From Armigeres subalbatus (lineage: Eukaryota; Arthropoda; Insecta; Diptera; Culicidae): a stretch of 64,000 nt of DNA. Location: positions 962,732 through 1,026,731 of the forward strand of contig NW_026942913.1 in NCBI RefSeq assembly GCF_024139115.2, given 5' to 3'. Shown piece by piece: positions 21,974 to 34,050 of the stretch (the first letter of the stretch is position 1; the number at the start of each line of letters is the position of its first letter). Below the pieces are notes generated by a model, which made no database searches, was not told the origin of the DNA, and saw only the letters and a program-made list of their open reading frames with translations. Position numbers and translations under genes: made by a program.

Positions 21974-22360
21974 AAGGGCCAACATTTTATCCATTTTAAT
22001 AATATAGGCGCACAAAATCTAGCATTTTTGACACGCCCTCAAATAATCCGGAATTTCTCCTGCGGCCAGAACATGATTTTTAACCCATTTTTCAAAACTA
22101 GATGAATTTCCTGGCGAACCATGCCAAAACCAAAGGAACCTGGTAATATTTCACTGAGCAATGGTGAATTGAATATTTAAAAAAATCCCGTCCTATCATT
22201 TTGACCAAGCCTGATACGTCTGCTTGTCTGTGATAAAACGAAGGGTAACATTTTGAATATTATTGAGAATATGTATTTGGTTTAAAATATTTTGATCGAC
22301 TTATTTGCTTTATTTACAATATTGTTCACCGCCTGACCATTTTACCCCGCCCAAAACAAA

Positions 22361-24859
22361 ATTGAACTTTTTTGGACTAATTTTAAATGATCAAAATAAC
22401 ATAGGGTAGAATACGGCATTGGCAGGGTGCGACAGTTGTTGGCACCCTCAACAATATTTGCGTTTTCCAGCAAACATACACTATTTATGAACATAATTTT
22501 GATTCAATCACACAATTTCAAGTCTAAGCTTTCATTTAAATAAGTTGTTTGTGTAGAAGTAACAAGATTTGATGTGTTAATCACCGAAACAAATTTGCAC
22601 CTACGAAATCCTTGCCATTATTGCATTGCCAAAGAAAGCAGCGCACGAAAAGCAAACTGTTACTTACTTTTTTGGATCGCCTGTTTCTCCTCTTTATTGC
22701 GTTTGACACGACAAATTAAGTACGTACACTACTTTTTACACTTTATCACCACTTGATTATCACCACAAAGAGCAAATTTATGCAATATTTGCTCTATGTT
22801 TCACTAAATAAAATCGGGACTATTCGTTATCGTTTTCTTTGGCAGCAGCACACTTCGGAATAGAGCGGGAGAATGTGTTTGTGGGCATATCAAACACACG
22901 CTAAAAAGATACCACGCACAATTCTTCGTGATTTGATTTTAGGAAAAATACGAACAAAAAATCCGGCAATGGCATTTATTTAAAAAAAAGTGTTAAAATA
23001 CAAATGCTTCTATTCAGATTTTTTCGCAGACCATGAATTATATCAAAAGTGATAGCAACACCGTAGTATTTTTACCCTTATGTGGCTGACAGGACCGTTT
23101 TCCTTTTGCAATTTCAATACTTTCCAAGCTCATCAAAAAAATCATAACCATCCCCGTTCCTACATAGCGCATTTCAACCATAAATAATTGCCTACTTTTA
23201 GGGTATTATTTATTATTCAATTGTGAAACGTAGTGTAAGAATGGGGTGGCTCCAGCGGCTGGATAGGACAGTGCTGCCCATTATTCAACATATGAAGACT
23301 CACGAGGTGGAATATATTGTTAATGTTAATATACTATACTACCAGAACTGACGAGCTTCGCATCACCTGAAACTGATTAATTATATATTTGTTACATTAT
23401 TTAAAAGACGGTTAAGTATTCGAAATTCGTAAATTTGGATTCCATTTTTTAGATTAATTTTCGATTAAAGCAGAAATTTGTACTTCATTTGTATGGGAGT
23501 CCCCCTTCCAGAAAAGTATGGGTCTAATACCATCATAAGAATCTTCATCGTTTCCAAAAAAACCTCTACATACAAATGTTCATGCCGTTTCCTAGTCTAT
23601 AAGGGCAGACAGACAAAAAATCATTCTTATGTGTATAGATTTGGTTTTACGTAGTTATGTCGAGCGGTCGTGTCTTGTACACAACCACCATGATTTTTTT
23701 TATGGAACAAACATATCATGTAAGGACCGCAAAGAGCAAGTTGTTTATTTGAAACTGGTTGATAGACTTTAGGCATTACAAAACTTTAAGACTCTAAGAC
23801 TCTAAGGCATTACAAAAGACAAAAAATGTAAATCTTGGCAGCGAACAAAAAGCATATAAGTTCCCTTCTCTAAAATGGCCAACATTATTCAAATAGATTG
23901 AAAATGGTAAAAGTTATTAAACGGTCAATATCTGGGGTACCCTATCTGCCATTCACGTCTGTTTTTTGTTGGCCGCATAAGGGCTAAATTTGTTTTACAA
24001 TGTGTTTAAATGCTTTTGCCTATTTGTCTACATGACATAAAATTGATGCCAAGGCTAAAAATTCATGTTTTGCCTTAAACCCGTTTTGATAAACAATAAA
24101 GTTTGTTCCAAAATTGAGTGAAGCGAGATGAGCGTGCGGCCGATTAATATGAATGAATTTTACTACTGGAGGATATAAACAACCAGCATTTGGCACCAAT
24201 ACATTACCAGTTTTCTACTTCCATGTCTAGTTGCTAAAGGGAGCAAACTCATTGCTGATAATAGAAATTGCTATGCCAACAGAAGAAACGTTAACCTGAT
24301 ACTTTATATTAAATTTACTGAGTTTGTGATAAAAGCTGTTATATTTAGTGAATACCAACCATCAAAGAAAGAGCATACAAATGTATACCAGTTGAACTGG
24401 ACCTGTTTTTTAGTGTAATTATTCATTATTTTTATCATTCAATTTGGCGAATGACTGCCAAGAATAGGTATTTTCCCCTACTAAAATATTTTTTCAAATT
24501 TTTTTCACAACAGGCTTTTTTAACCAATAAGATAAGCTTCGACACACCTGCATTGAACAATGCAATTTCTTGATAGCCACTTGATAATCAGCAGCAGTTC
24601 TTAGGGTGTCCAATTAACCCCCACCACCCCTACTGACAACAACTTCACCCTTTCTTGTTTACAAGCATATGGATTACAAACAATGAACTTTTAATTTTAT
24701 TATTTCTCTACAATTGGTCAAGCAATTTGCTGATTTGGTGAATCGGATCGTTTGAAAAATGATCCACGAATCATTCACTCACTTTAGAGAGCCGGATCAT
24801 TTTAACGGTCCCGGATTCGCCATCATTCCAGTTGTTTCTTTGATCCGGTGGCACCGTGC
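22361..24859. other. Long AT-rich stretch, no gene recognised
   Basis: No frame with a recognisable motif. Short words such as AGGGTAGAATACGGCATTGG near 22404 and TTTTCCCCTACT near 24470 resemble MITE ends, but I could not pair them. GATCCG-rich sequence at 24740-24850 resembles that at 20130-20225 and may be a shared repeat. Confidence 0.35.
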
Positions 24860-26150
24860 CTAGGGCAGTGGTTGGGATGCATCCAATGGCGGAGAAAATA
24901 TCTCTCTAGCCATCTTCAAAAAATTGGTGCGTGAGGACCTGATATTCACGTCATTTTTGGAGGATTTGCCGTACAGTAAAGATCTAGTCCGTTGTCGAGC
25001 GGCCGTCAACGAAGCCGGCTTGATAACTTCCCACGAACTCATTCACTAATGGTGACAGACGTCGGAAGATGATCTGGGATATCACTTTGTATGCGGCATG
25101 AAGGATGGTGATCGCTCAAAAGTTCTCACACTCCAGCATGTCGCTTTTCTTGTAGATGGGGCATATAACCCCTTCCTTCCACTTCTCGAGTAGCTGTTCA
25201 GTTTCCCTATCAGTTTGTGCAGGCAAGCGGCCATCCGAACCCATCTTGATGAGTTCAGCTCCGAAACCATCCCTACCTGCTGCTTTATTTGTCTTTAGTT
25301 ATTGGATGGCAACTTCCCCCAAGGTGAGGCTGATTGGCTTCCATCGTCCGCTGAACTGACGTAGTCATATCCTTCGCTGCCTTGACTTTCACTGCCTGTA
25401 CTCTCAGCTCCATTTAAATGTTCCTCGTAGTGCTGCTTCCACCTTTCGATTTCCACACGTTCGTACGTAAAGATGCTCCCATCATTTTCCCTGCACATTT
25501 CGGCACATTTCTGATAGAACTGGCGTGTTTCTTGAGAACGGCACAGCTATTCCATCTTCTCGCACTCCGCTTCTTCCAGGCAGCGTTTGTTCTCCTCCGG
25601 GTCTAATGTCTCCGCTTCCATCTATAACGTTCCACGTTTTGCCGGGTACCGGGTACCTTCTCCTCCAGAATCTGTCAGCACTCTTTGTAGATCCAATCGT
25701 TTTGTCGACTTCGTCCCACATACCCGACGTTGTTCTCCGCTGCGTCGCTAATGGCTGCTTTAACTGTATTCCAGCAGTTCTCAGGAGGGCCCCCATCGAG
25801 CTCACCATCTTCTGGCAACGCTGCCTCGAGATGCTGCGCGTATGCAGTGGCGATAGAGGGTTTGCTTCAGTCAGGTCGTACCGCGGTGGTCGTCAGTACC
25901 GAACATTGTTGATGACGGATAGTTTTGGTTGCAGTTTATCCATCACCATGGTCAGAGTCGATGTTAGCGCTACGATATGTCCTGACGTCGACAAGTACCG
26001 TCCATCAATCAGAAAGCGGTCGATTTGTGATTCTGTTTGCAGTGGTAATCTCCAGGTGTACCGATGTCAGCCGGTGCCCGCAGAACTTCCCTATAGTCGA
26101 TCTAAAATTTTCCTCTTGGCCAACCTGAGCGTTCAAATCTCCTATGATGA
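24860..26150 (-). pseudogene. Decayed RTE-type retrotransposon (EN to RT)
   Basis: On the minus strand, moving down from 26150, the order is right for an RTE element. First comes an endonuclease end with IIIGDLNAQVGQEENFRST and a DSDH-like block. Then a linker with RWKQHYEEHLNG (25295-25498). Then the start of RT, with an ELI.MGSDG and CPIYKK-like region spread over several frames to about 24860. Frames break repeatedly and the RT catalytic core is gone. The 284-codon plus-strand frame (25525-26379) is mostly the antisense of this element. Confidence 0.75.
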
Positions 26151-26154
26151 TTTT

Positions 26155-26380
26155 GACGTCACACACACACCAGCCCCGCCCGAGTGTCCGGTGTGCGCAG
26201 GTTTAGAGGAACTGGTGGAACACGTGTTGTTCGTGTGCCCACGTTTTCGCACAATGCGTAACCACATGCTTGCCACATGTGGTTTGGACACTACCTCGGT
26301 CAACCTAGTTCGGAGGATGTGTAAAGATGAATTTGGCTGGAACGCCGTTTTATCGGCTACACTACGTCTCGGAGCCTAGG
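26155..26380 (+). pseudogene. R1-clade retrotransposon C-terminus
   Basis: The frame PPECPVCAGLEELVEHVLFV, then CPRF, continues through MCKDEFGWNAV to a stop at about 26377-26379. The CxxC...H....C pattern followed by a W-N-A-V segment is typical of the R1 clade of non-LTR elements. RT is missing. It directly abuts the antisense RTE remnant, so the junction near 26150 joins two unrelated elements. Confidence 0.7.
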
Positions 26381-27290
26381 TGGAGGTGGCGCGTGGACTC
26401 GACGAATGGCTAGTTCAGGCGGATACCGGTGCCCTGTGGTCGAACTCGATCCTTTTTATCAAACAAGTGTCCGCGCGAAGAACAACATGGTATCGTCGCT
26501 TTCGCGGCGTTGGTCAACCCGGCGGGTTCCGAGCCCGAGGAAGGGTCCTCGTCCAGGCTGGGGCAGGCGTAGGCACTGCGTCGGCAAGTACCGCTGTGCG
26601 TTGGCGAATAGGCCCTATCGCAGAGAGGTCAATTTGGGGTGCACGCGGCATCATCATTTTTGATACCAGTCGTGCAGAGGGAACCAGGCGCGAAGTCGAC
26701 CCTTCCCACCTTCCGAGGACATAGGGCGTGGTAAGGCCACCTGGAAAGCCGGCAATGCACTGGCACGATACCATGGCGTTCTTCTAAAAAAACGAGCAAC
26801 GATGTTCGATGCTGCAAAGACACACAGCTAACCTCGAGGGTGCGTTGTGCACTAGCTCCCTTTGAAGCATACCGAAAGGACGATGGGCTTGGCGGCAATG
26901 GAAACGGTTTAGCGAGTCGGGGATTCCTTAAATCGATGCTGGCAGCCTAAAAGCTTTCGGCGCGGAGTCACGAAGTGAAATGATCTTGGTTCTGAGACGC
27001 GGAGCGCAATTTAGCGGTACGAACTATAGGAAGCTGGCCCTCCAGTGCACGCAACTGGACGAGATCGGACAACGTCGTCTCTGCCTCAGAGAGCAGTGCA
27101 GTACAAAGGTCAGGAAGACCTCTATACGTCTAAGAGGATATCCCTTTGGCACGCAGGTACCCTATCATAAGTTACCAGTCGCGGAAGTCAAAAAGGTCAT
27201 GAAGCAAGGGAAGTTGAAGATCGGCTAATCATTATGCCCAGTAAACAAACTCCAGCTGCTTTTAGTGGACAGGTGCTATCGGTGCTAGGA
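26381..27290 (+). mobile_element. GC-rich 3' region, probably of the R1-clade element
   Basis: GC content is clearly above the surrounding DNA and continuous with the R1-type coding end. Frames at 26380-26724 and 26980-27228 have no recognised domain. I read it as the untranslated or decayed tail of the same element. Confidence 0.45.
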
Positions 27291-27378
27291 GTCAGGCCAC
27301 AATTCTGTGGAGTTTATAGTGAGAATGAGAAATGCAAATCAATGACAGTTGCATTGCGCTGCTCAACCGTTTGACTAT

Positions 27379-27384
<6 letters not shown>

Positions 27385-27462
<78 letters not shown>
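27385..27462. repeat. (TA)n microsatellite, about 39 units
   Basis: Uninterrupted alternating TA. The Ile/Tyr-repeat frame on the minus strand is an artefact of it. It lies about 100 bases past the R1-like tail. Confidence 0.95.
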
Positions 27463-27463
<1 letters not shown>

Positions 27464-27654
27464 TGCGTTACAGTTATCGAACTGCATTCAATACTGCATT
27501 TGAACTGCAATGAATATCTAACAAATTTGGTAGTCTTATTTACACTAGGTACCAAATGCATTGATTTTGTGAAATTAGATAAAAATGAGTTTGCGTTAGA
27601 TTGGACAAATTACAAGAAATTGCTTTATATCCCATCATTGTATTTGTCAAAAAT

Positions 27655-27900
27655 TCGTCAATTTTTTTGGATTGGATATGGATTAGAATAGATTGAATTG
27701 AATTTGGGGTGGATTTGGATTGGATTTGAAATTTATTCGGATTGAATTTGAAATGGATTTCAATTTGATTAGGATTGGATTAGATTTGAATTAGATTTGG
27801 ATTGGATTTTACATAGATTTGGATTTGATTTAGATCGGATTCGAATTGGATTTTGGAATAGTTTTGGATTGGGTTCGGGGCTTATATTTGGATTGTATAG
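27655..27900. repeat. Degenerate GGATTTGGATT tandem repeat
   Basis: Variants of GGATTTGGATT and GGATTGGATT tile the stretch on the plus strand with no coding content. Confidence 0.75.
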
Positions 27901-28057
27901 GACTTATTTCTACTTGCCCAAATATCGTATAGCAAAAAAAGGCCGTTGACCTCGTCAGGTTTGTTGTGCTTTAATCATTCAATCATTAGTTAGATCCTAA
28001 TTCAAAATATGGAATAGATTTGTGGGACAAAATAGTAACAAAATTATGAATTAAGAT

Positions 28058-28130
28058 TTGTCTTTCGCGACCCACCACTGAACAGCCCACGACCCCCCTG
28101 GGGGTCGCGACCCACAGTTTGGGAACCTCT
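28058..28130. mobile_element. hAT-like terminus (GGGTCGCGACCC type)
   Basis: In reverse complement it reads CAGAGGTTCCCAAACTGTGG followed by GTCGCGACC, the classic form of a hAT end. The opposite end was not found nearby. 33975-34050 is related. Confidence 0.5.
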
Positions 28131-28792
28131 GGTTTAGAGAAATCTATATAAAATGAGATTAATAAACCGCACAACAGCGGACCGAATCGATTTGCCACTC
28201 TTCACCGTGTGAACAGCCACATTTCAATTGGTCAATGGTCATTTTTTCTGTTCCAATCGCAGTAATGTGGTATTGTTAGTTATCCGGTATTGTGATAATA
28301 TTCTTGTATTCGGCAGCTGAAATTGAAATTGTTCGCATATTAAGGCCTAATATCTTGCTCTGTGCAGGTACGCCCATATTGCCCCACAGAGAGCGGTCTT
28401 GAAAAAAAAAGTTTTTTTTAATAAATTCAAATTTGTATCAGTACAAACATGTAGAGTAGAGTGGGGCAAGAGTACGCACTTAGTTTTCAATCGATCATGT
28501 GGCCCTTATAAAGCAAGCTTCTGCATATCAAATCAGTGTCGATGATTCATATACTCTTCCTTTATGTTACCCAGTGGAAAAAATATTGAAATTATTGAGA
28601 TTCGTTTTAGTAGAACCCTTATTGCAAGACAAGTGAAAAACGCATTCTTACCCCACCGGTGGGGTAAAAGTGCGCATCGGGTGGGGTAAGAGTACGCATT
28701 TATCCAATCATGTGCTTTAAATATATATTAACACAAATAAGAGTTAATAACATTTAATTGATGTTTAATGAACATATTTTAGGGAATGTTTA

Positions 28793-29090
28793 AAGATTAC
28801 GTAACTCTTAAAGGAGGGGGGTCCTAAAAACGTGCACTTTCATACGAAAGACCATTGTTTTTTGTATATACAAAAAACTACAGAGGTAAAAATATATATC
28901 AGGTTTCACGTGGCGTATACAAAGGAATTTTCCTTAAAGACAGTCCACCAATCACGTAACGTAAAATTTGGCTATTTCATCACCCCTCCCCCTATATTAC
29001 ACTTTTTTATGAATCCTCTAAAAATTATATGGATCGTCATACATCTCGCAACCCCTCCCAGATAAGATAAACGTTGCGTAATTTATTAAT
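28793..29090. mobile_element. MITE-like insertion
   Basis: ATTACGTAAC with G-rich sequence on the left, and C-rich sequence followed by GTTGCGTAATTTAT on the right, are inverted. This resembles the TTA-type MITEs. The ends are decayed. Confidence 0.45.
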
Positions 29091-29254
29091 GTTTCTTTTG
29101 ATTAAATAAAATTATCATTTAGATGAAATTGTGTTTTCGTACTATGTTTAGGTGTACAACAAGTCCTAATACAATTTCATTATTTCGCTTCAGCGCTTGG
29201 ATCGCTAAGTCCTTTCTAACACCGAATTACTTCAACTTATCCTAAAAACTTGTT

Positions 29255-29535
29255 CTTCTTCTTCTTCTTCTTCAATGGCTCTACATTCCAACTGGAACTT
29301 GGCCTAGCTTTTCAACTTAGTATTCTATTAGCATTTCCTCAGTTATTAATTGAAAGCTTTTCTATGCCCGCCATTGCATGAGTATGTATCTTGTGTGGCA
29401 AGTACAATGGATACACTATGCCCAGGGTGTCGAGAATGTTTCCAACCCGAAAACATCCTAGACCGGACCGAGAATCGAACTCGCCATCTCCGGATTGGCA
29501 ATCCTACGGCTTTGCTTGCAAGGCTACTGGAGACC
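29255..29535 (-). mobile_element. tRNA-derived SINE
   Basis: Sense is on the minus strand. The head near 29460-29535 has box-A-like TAGCCTTGCAAGC and box-B-like GAGTTCGATTCTCGG, and the 3' end is a (GAA)n tail (seen as CTTCTTCTTC at 29255). The flanks CCTAAAAACTTGTT and CCTAAAACTTGTT form a ~13-bp duplication with one indel. 54687-54867 is a shorter relative. Confidence 0.8.
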
Positions 29536-29826
29536 CCTAAAACTTGTTATAATTTCGAATTATGTCCCTTTTTTCTTAGTTGTGAATCTTTACGCTTTGG
29601 AAGAAGTCCTATTTCGGCCGGAGATACGGGTTTGACATCAGAACTTGAAGATTCATATGCGTACTCTTGCCCCATCGGTTCCTGCGTACTTTTACCCCAC
29701 AGTCCCAAAAATTATTCAAGTAATGGTTTTGACTTCTTGGAAAACCAACCGGATTGATGTTCTGCACCATAAAGTACGTTATACGATAGGTTATCGAAAA
29801 GGTGTAATGTTGACCTGATTGAACGT

Positions 29827-31629
29827 TTTTATTTTTTATTTATTCAGACTAAGGCCGAAGTGGCCTGTGCGGTATATAAGAGTCTTCTCCATTCGGCTCG
29901 GTCCATGGCTACACGTCGCCAACCACGCAGTCTACGGAGGGTCCGCAAGTCATATTCCACCTGATCGATCCACCTTGCCCGCTGCGCACCTCGCCTTCTT
30001 GTGCCCGTCGGATCGTTGTCGAGAACCATTTTCACCGGGTTACTGTCCGACATTCTGGCTACGTGCCCGGCCCATCGCAGTCGTCCGATTTTCGCGGTGT
30101 GAACGATGGATGGTTCTCCCAACAGCTGATGCAATTCGTGGTTCATTCGCCTCCTCCACGTACCATCCGCCATCTGCACCCCACCATAGATGGTACGCAG
30201 CACTTTCCTTTCGAAAACTCCAAGTGCGCGTTGGTCCTCCACGAGCATCATCCAGGTCTCGTGTCCGTAGAGGACTACCGGTCTAATTAGCGTTTTGTAG
30301 ATTGTCAGTTTGGTACGGCGGCGAACTCTATTCGATCGGAGCGTCTTGCGGAGTCCAAAGTACGTACGATTTCCAGCCACTATGCGTCTCCGAATTTCTC
30401 TGCTGGTATCATTTTCGGCAGTCACCAGTGAGCCCAAGTACACAAATTCTTCTACCACCTCGATTTCGTCACCACCGATGCAAACTCGCGGTGGGTGGCT
30501 CACATTGTCTTCTCTTGAACCTCTTCCTATCATGTACTTCGTTTTCGACGTGTTGATGACTAGTCCGATCCGCTTAGCTTCCCTCTTCAGTCTGATGTAG
30601 GTTTCCTCCATCTTCTCAAAGTTACGTGCCATAATATCTATGTCGTCGGCGAAACCAAATAGCTGGACGGACTTATTGAAAATTGTACCACTCGTGTTAA
30701 TCCCTGCTCTTCGTATTACCCTTCCAAAGCGATGTTGAATAGCAAACACGAAAGACCATCACCTTGCCGTAACCCTCTGCGGGTTTCGACGGGACTCGAG
30801 AATGCCCCTGAAACTCGAACTACGCACATCACCCGATCCATCGTCGCTTTGATCAACCGTGTCAGTTTATCCGGAAAACCGTGTTCGTGCATTAGCTGCC
30901 ATAGCTGGTCCCGATCGATTGTATCATATGCGGCTTTGAAGTCGATGAATAGATGATGTGTGGGCACGTTGTATTCGCGGCATTTCTGCAGTACTTGGCG
31001 AATGGCGAACACCTGGTCCGTGGTGGAGCGTTCGCCCATAAAACCCGCCTGGTACTGCCCCACGAACTCCCTTGCAGTTGGTGCTAGTCGACGGCATAAA
31101 ATTTGGGAGAGTACCTTGTAGGCGGCGTTCAGCAATGTGATTGCGCGGTAGTTGCTACAATCCAGCTTATCGCCCTTTTTGTAGATGGGACACACGACAC
31201 CTTCCATCCACTCCTGCGGCAAAACTTCCTCCTCCCAAATCTTGGTAATGAGCCAGTGCAGCGCTCTAGCCAGTGCCTCACCACCGTGTTTAAATAGCTC
31301 TCCTGGTAGTTGGTCAACCCCAGGGGCTTTGTTGTTCTTCAGCCGTCCAATCTCCTCCTGGATTTCCTGGAGATCCGGAGCCGGTAGAATTCTATCCTGC
31401 GCGCGTTCTCCCAGGTCCATCACCATACCGCCATCTTCGTCTGCCACATCGCCATTCAGGTGTTCTTCGTAGTGCTGCCGCCACCTTTGGATCACCTCAC
31501 GCTCGTTCGTAAGAAGGTTCCCGTTTATGTCCTTACACATATCAGGCTGTGGCACGTGACCCTTACGTGAACGGTTTAACTTCTCATAGAACTTTCGTGT
31601 GTTATTAGCGCGGTACAGTTGCTCCGTTT
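29827..31629 (-). pseudogene. RTE-clade retrotransposon, 5'-truncated, one frameshift
   Basis: Reverse transcriptase that copies the element's RNA at a nicked target. From the 5' side (31629) the copy has a linker with RWRQHYEEHLNG, then RT with DQLPGELFKHGG, FVGQYQAGFMGERSTTDQ, LFIDFKAAYDTIDR, RRGLRQGDGLSCLLFNIAL, the F-A-D-D catalytic motif, then a C-terminal domain with RLRWAGHVARM. It ends QATSALV. No RNase H. The frame breaks once near 30718-30723, where the sibling at 60617-62140 has one more G, splitting ORF2 into 31555-30716 and 30749-29844. Exact 13-bp duplications CCTGATTGAACGT lie at 29814-29826 and 31630-31642. Protein is about 98% identical to the sibling by eye. Confidence 0.9.
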
Positions 31630-31879
31630 CCTGATTGAACGTATATATGGTAATGAAACACTAGTTGCGGTAACCCAATTATTTTTAGCAAAATGACCAA
31701 AAAATTATCTAACTCCATATCTCCTTTGTTTATTCAAATCGTTTACAATTACACATGATAATAGTTGGCCAGAATACCTGCCAAACTGATGCAGTGCTGC
31801 TAGTTTATCTTTTTGTATTACTTCAAAAAATCGAAACCATACTCTTACCCCACGCGCACTCTTGCCCCACTCTACTCTA

Positions 31880-33890
31880 TGTACAAAATTCAAATTTAAC
31901 AAATCTTTTGATTGTGATGAATTTTTGACCTGTATTTTAATCAGTTTCGTTTCAAAACCTTACATGTTAGAATTGATAATATAACTTTTACATAAAACTT
32001 GTTAATAAGCTCAAATTGAGGGTGTCTCATATTGCCACGTATGTTCATATTACCCCTACTACCCCTATAAGGTGAAGGCGATTACGACGTGCACTGATTT
32101 CAGGGAATGTAAGATTGGAGACATTTATATTGTGTATATCTCCCTAAACTTATAATGCTTCGATTTGTCATGTTATATGCATATTATAGGCGAACAATAG
32201 TGCTGCGTTGTATGATGTTTGTGTATAGGTCAGGGCTTGAGAATATCTATCGAAAGTCCAAAAAGACATAATCTTATTCTAAAATGAGTTTGTCTTAATG
32301 ATGAACATTTGCTGCACACATTATTTGAAAAAAAAGGTTACGTCGAACACTTTGACTTGTTTACTTAACTTGAAAAAAAAAACTAAAAATTGTAAAAATT
32401 GAATTTGAATTTATATTGATTATATATGAAATCACCAAATATATATATATATTTTAGCTTTGAGCGTATTACCAACGCTACATCGAGGTTTTTTGTCCCA
32501 ATCCGAACAATTTGAATTCCACACAGATTTCGAGATATCCAATAAAACTTCGGTTCAATCAAAGTTTATTGACTATTTTCCGGGTATTGGAGCACAACAC
32601 TTTGACATTAATTTACAATGTTCTGAAAACTCAGATGTGACTTATAAACCAAAACCATGATTTTTGATTTTCTTGCATATACGATTACCTTGCAAATAAT
32701 TCTTCATGCTAGGTGAAATTCCGTTCTTGATATTTCTTAAGAAGCACATTTAATGCTATTTTTGCACCATAATGGTTTTTAAGTTTTTTGTTTGGTGCCG
32801 CTACCATGCAGAGTGTTTTGCTCTAATTTCTGAGCCCTTCACTTTATATTGTTTAATTAGAAAATCTGGCTTCAAGTTGTTTTTAGTTCATATTCTTACT
32901 AGGTTTTCAATATAACGCATAGCAGAACTACTCTGACTAACAAATTTAATCAAATCCGCTGATGTTACTAGCTTTGAGCAAACGGCTTAAAAGCCAGATG
33001 TGCAGCCGGTAATGCGAGTAAACGGCGCGATTTTTGTTTTACATGAAAATTTGTAGATTTGGAATGGTTTTTCAAATCTAAATTTGCAGTTATAATACAG
33101 CCATTTACGTATAGCATTGACATGTTTTTGGTAATGAAAGGAGTTTCTACATGAATCACTGAATTAAATTAGTGAATCTCATTTTTCTCGGTTCAACATT
33201 GTTGGCTTTTCGGTCCTAATCATGTGTTGCTCAAGAATGTACATTACGTGGCAGATTATGATTTGGAAAATGTATTGGAGATAACCACTTTCCTTCGATA
33301 TGACTCAAACCTACGAACCTCAATACGCTAGACTGGTGTTTTTTCAGCCAACTAAGCTACGAAGAACCTCCGTCGGCCTTTGCAACTTAGCAAAATTTAT
33401 TCAGTAGCAAACAAAAGAAAGTCATCTACAAACGACTGTGCAACCGGTCAGTAAATCAAAACGTATTTTGAAGAGAAGAAAAAAGATTATCTTTACTATA
33501 AACAAGCCAATATTTTTGCGAATTGATTCCTGAACAGCAATTCAACAATTCAAAATGAATTCTGTCCTGAATTATTTTAGTTGATTGGAAGAGAAATGTT
33601 GGATTTGAATAAGTATGGAAGGAGGAGTTATAGTGGCGGTAAACTGTTCCGATACTAAAGTTGGAAAATTGTAGAAGACAATGTAGCATGTAGCATGTTA
33701 TAAAACTCTCGATCTGTAAATTAAATAAACAGTTGTTATCTAAAATCCTATAGCTATAGCTGAACATAATCTGTGCATATTTTTTCTAAGAAAGAATATT
33801 TATCTCGGGTGATTAGTTTCAGAATCGACATTTTGTGCTATTTTAAAATTGCCTTGCTGTCCAAACCCGTGACATTTTTTTAATCGTCCT
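31880..33890. other. AT-rich intergenic DNA with a split repeat copy
   Basis: No gene recognised. It contains a third copy of the tRNA-cored inverted-repeat element, split: an arm at about 32600-32643, and the rest of the arm plus antisense tRNA-like core at 33230-33395. About 590 bases of unrecognised sequence lie between, with no obvious ends. Confidence 0.4.
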
Positions 33891-33891
33891 A

Positions 33892-33972
33892 TACTGCCGT
33901 GAATCGCATATCTGTCCCATTTTTGCTGGGTTTCCTATTCATATGGAACAAAATATGCGATTCACGGCAGTA
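33892..33972. mobile_element. 81-bp hairpin element TACTGCCGTGAATCGC, copy 1
   Basis: TACTGCCGTGAATCGCATAT on the left is answered by its inverted copy (GCGATTCACGGCAGTA) on the right. Relatives are at 51800-51879 and 55744-55824. Confidence 0.8.
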
Positions 33973-33974
33973 TA

Positions 33975-34050
33975 GCATAGCTTCCCAAAGTTGGGGAGTC
34001 GCGACCACCTTCCATAAGATTACATACACAGGCTGGGGGGTCGCGACGCA
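33975..34050. mobile_element. hAT-like terminus remnant
   Basis: GCTTCCCAAAGTTGGGGAGT followed by CGCGACC, with a second GGGGGGTCGCGAC, resembles the hAT end at 28058-28130 in the opposite orientation. No complete element is visible. Confidence 0.35.

Larger units (their letters stand above)
20289..22360. mobile_element. Possible GGGGTAAAGTG-word element holding later insertions
   Basis: GGGGTAAAGTG occurs three times in the plus orientation on the left (20297-20330 and about 20691), and an inverted CATTTTACCCCGCC occurs at about 22337. The spacing is taken up by the retroposon at 20725-21340 and the RTE insertion at 21638-21973. The right end is not sharply defined, so the boundaries are tentative. 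Confidence 0.35.
28452..31879. mobile_element. TIR element (GGGGTAAGAGTACGC word) with three nested insertions
   Basis: The left end TAGAGTAGAGTGGGGCAAGA and the right end TCTTGCCCCACTCTACTCTA are perfect inverted copies. Variants of GGGGTAAGAGTACGCA occur inside in both orientations (about 28650, 28664, 28680, 29661, 29685, 31844). Removing the MITE-like block (28793-29090), the SINE (29255-29535) and the RTE (29827-31629) leaves about 1 kb. No transposase seen. Confidence 0.75.

Noticed and set aside
25525..26379. 284-codon plus-strand open frame
   Set aside because: Most of it is the antisense of an RTE endonuclease/linker on the minus strand; only the last ~75 codons (R1-clade tail) are meaningful.
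27292..27561. 89-codon frame with an Ile-Tyr run
   Set aside because: Product of the (TA)n microsatellite.
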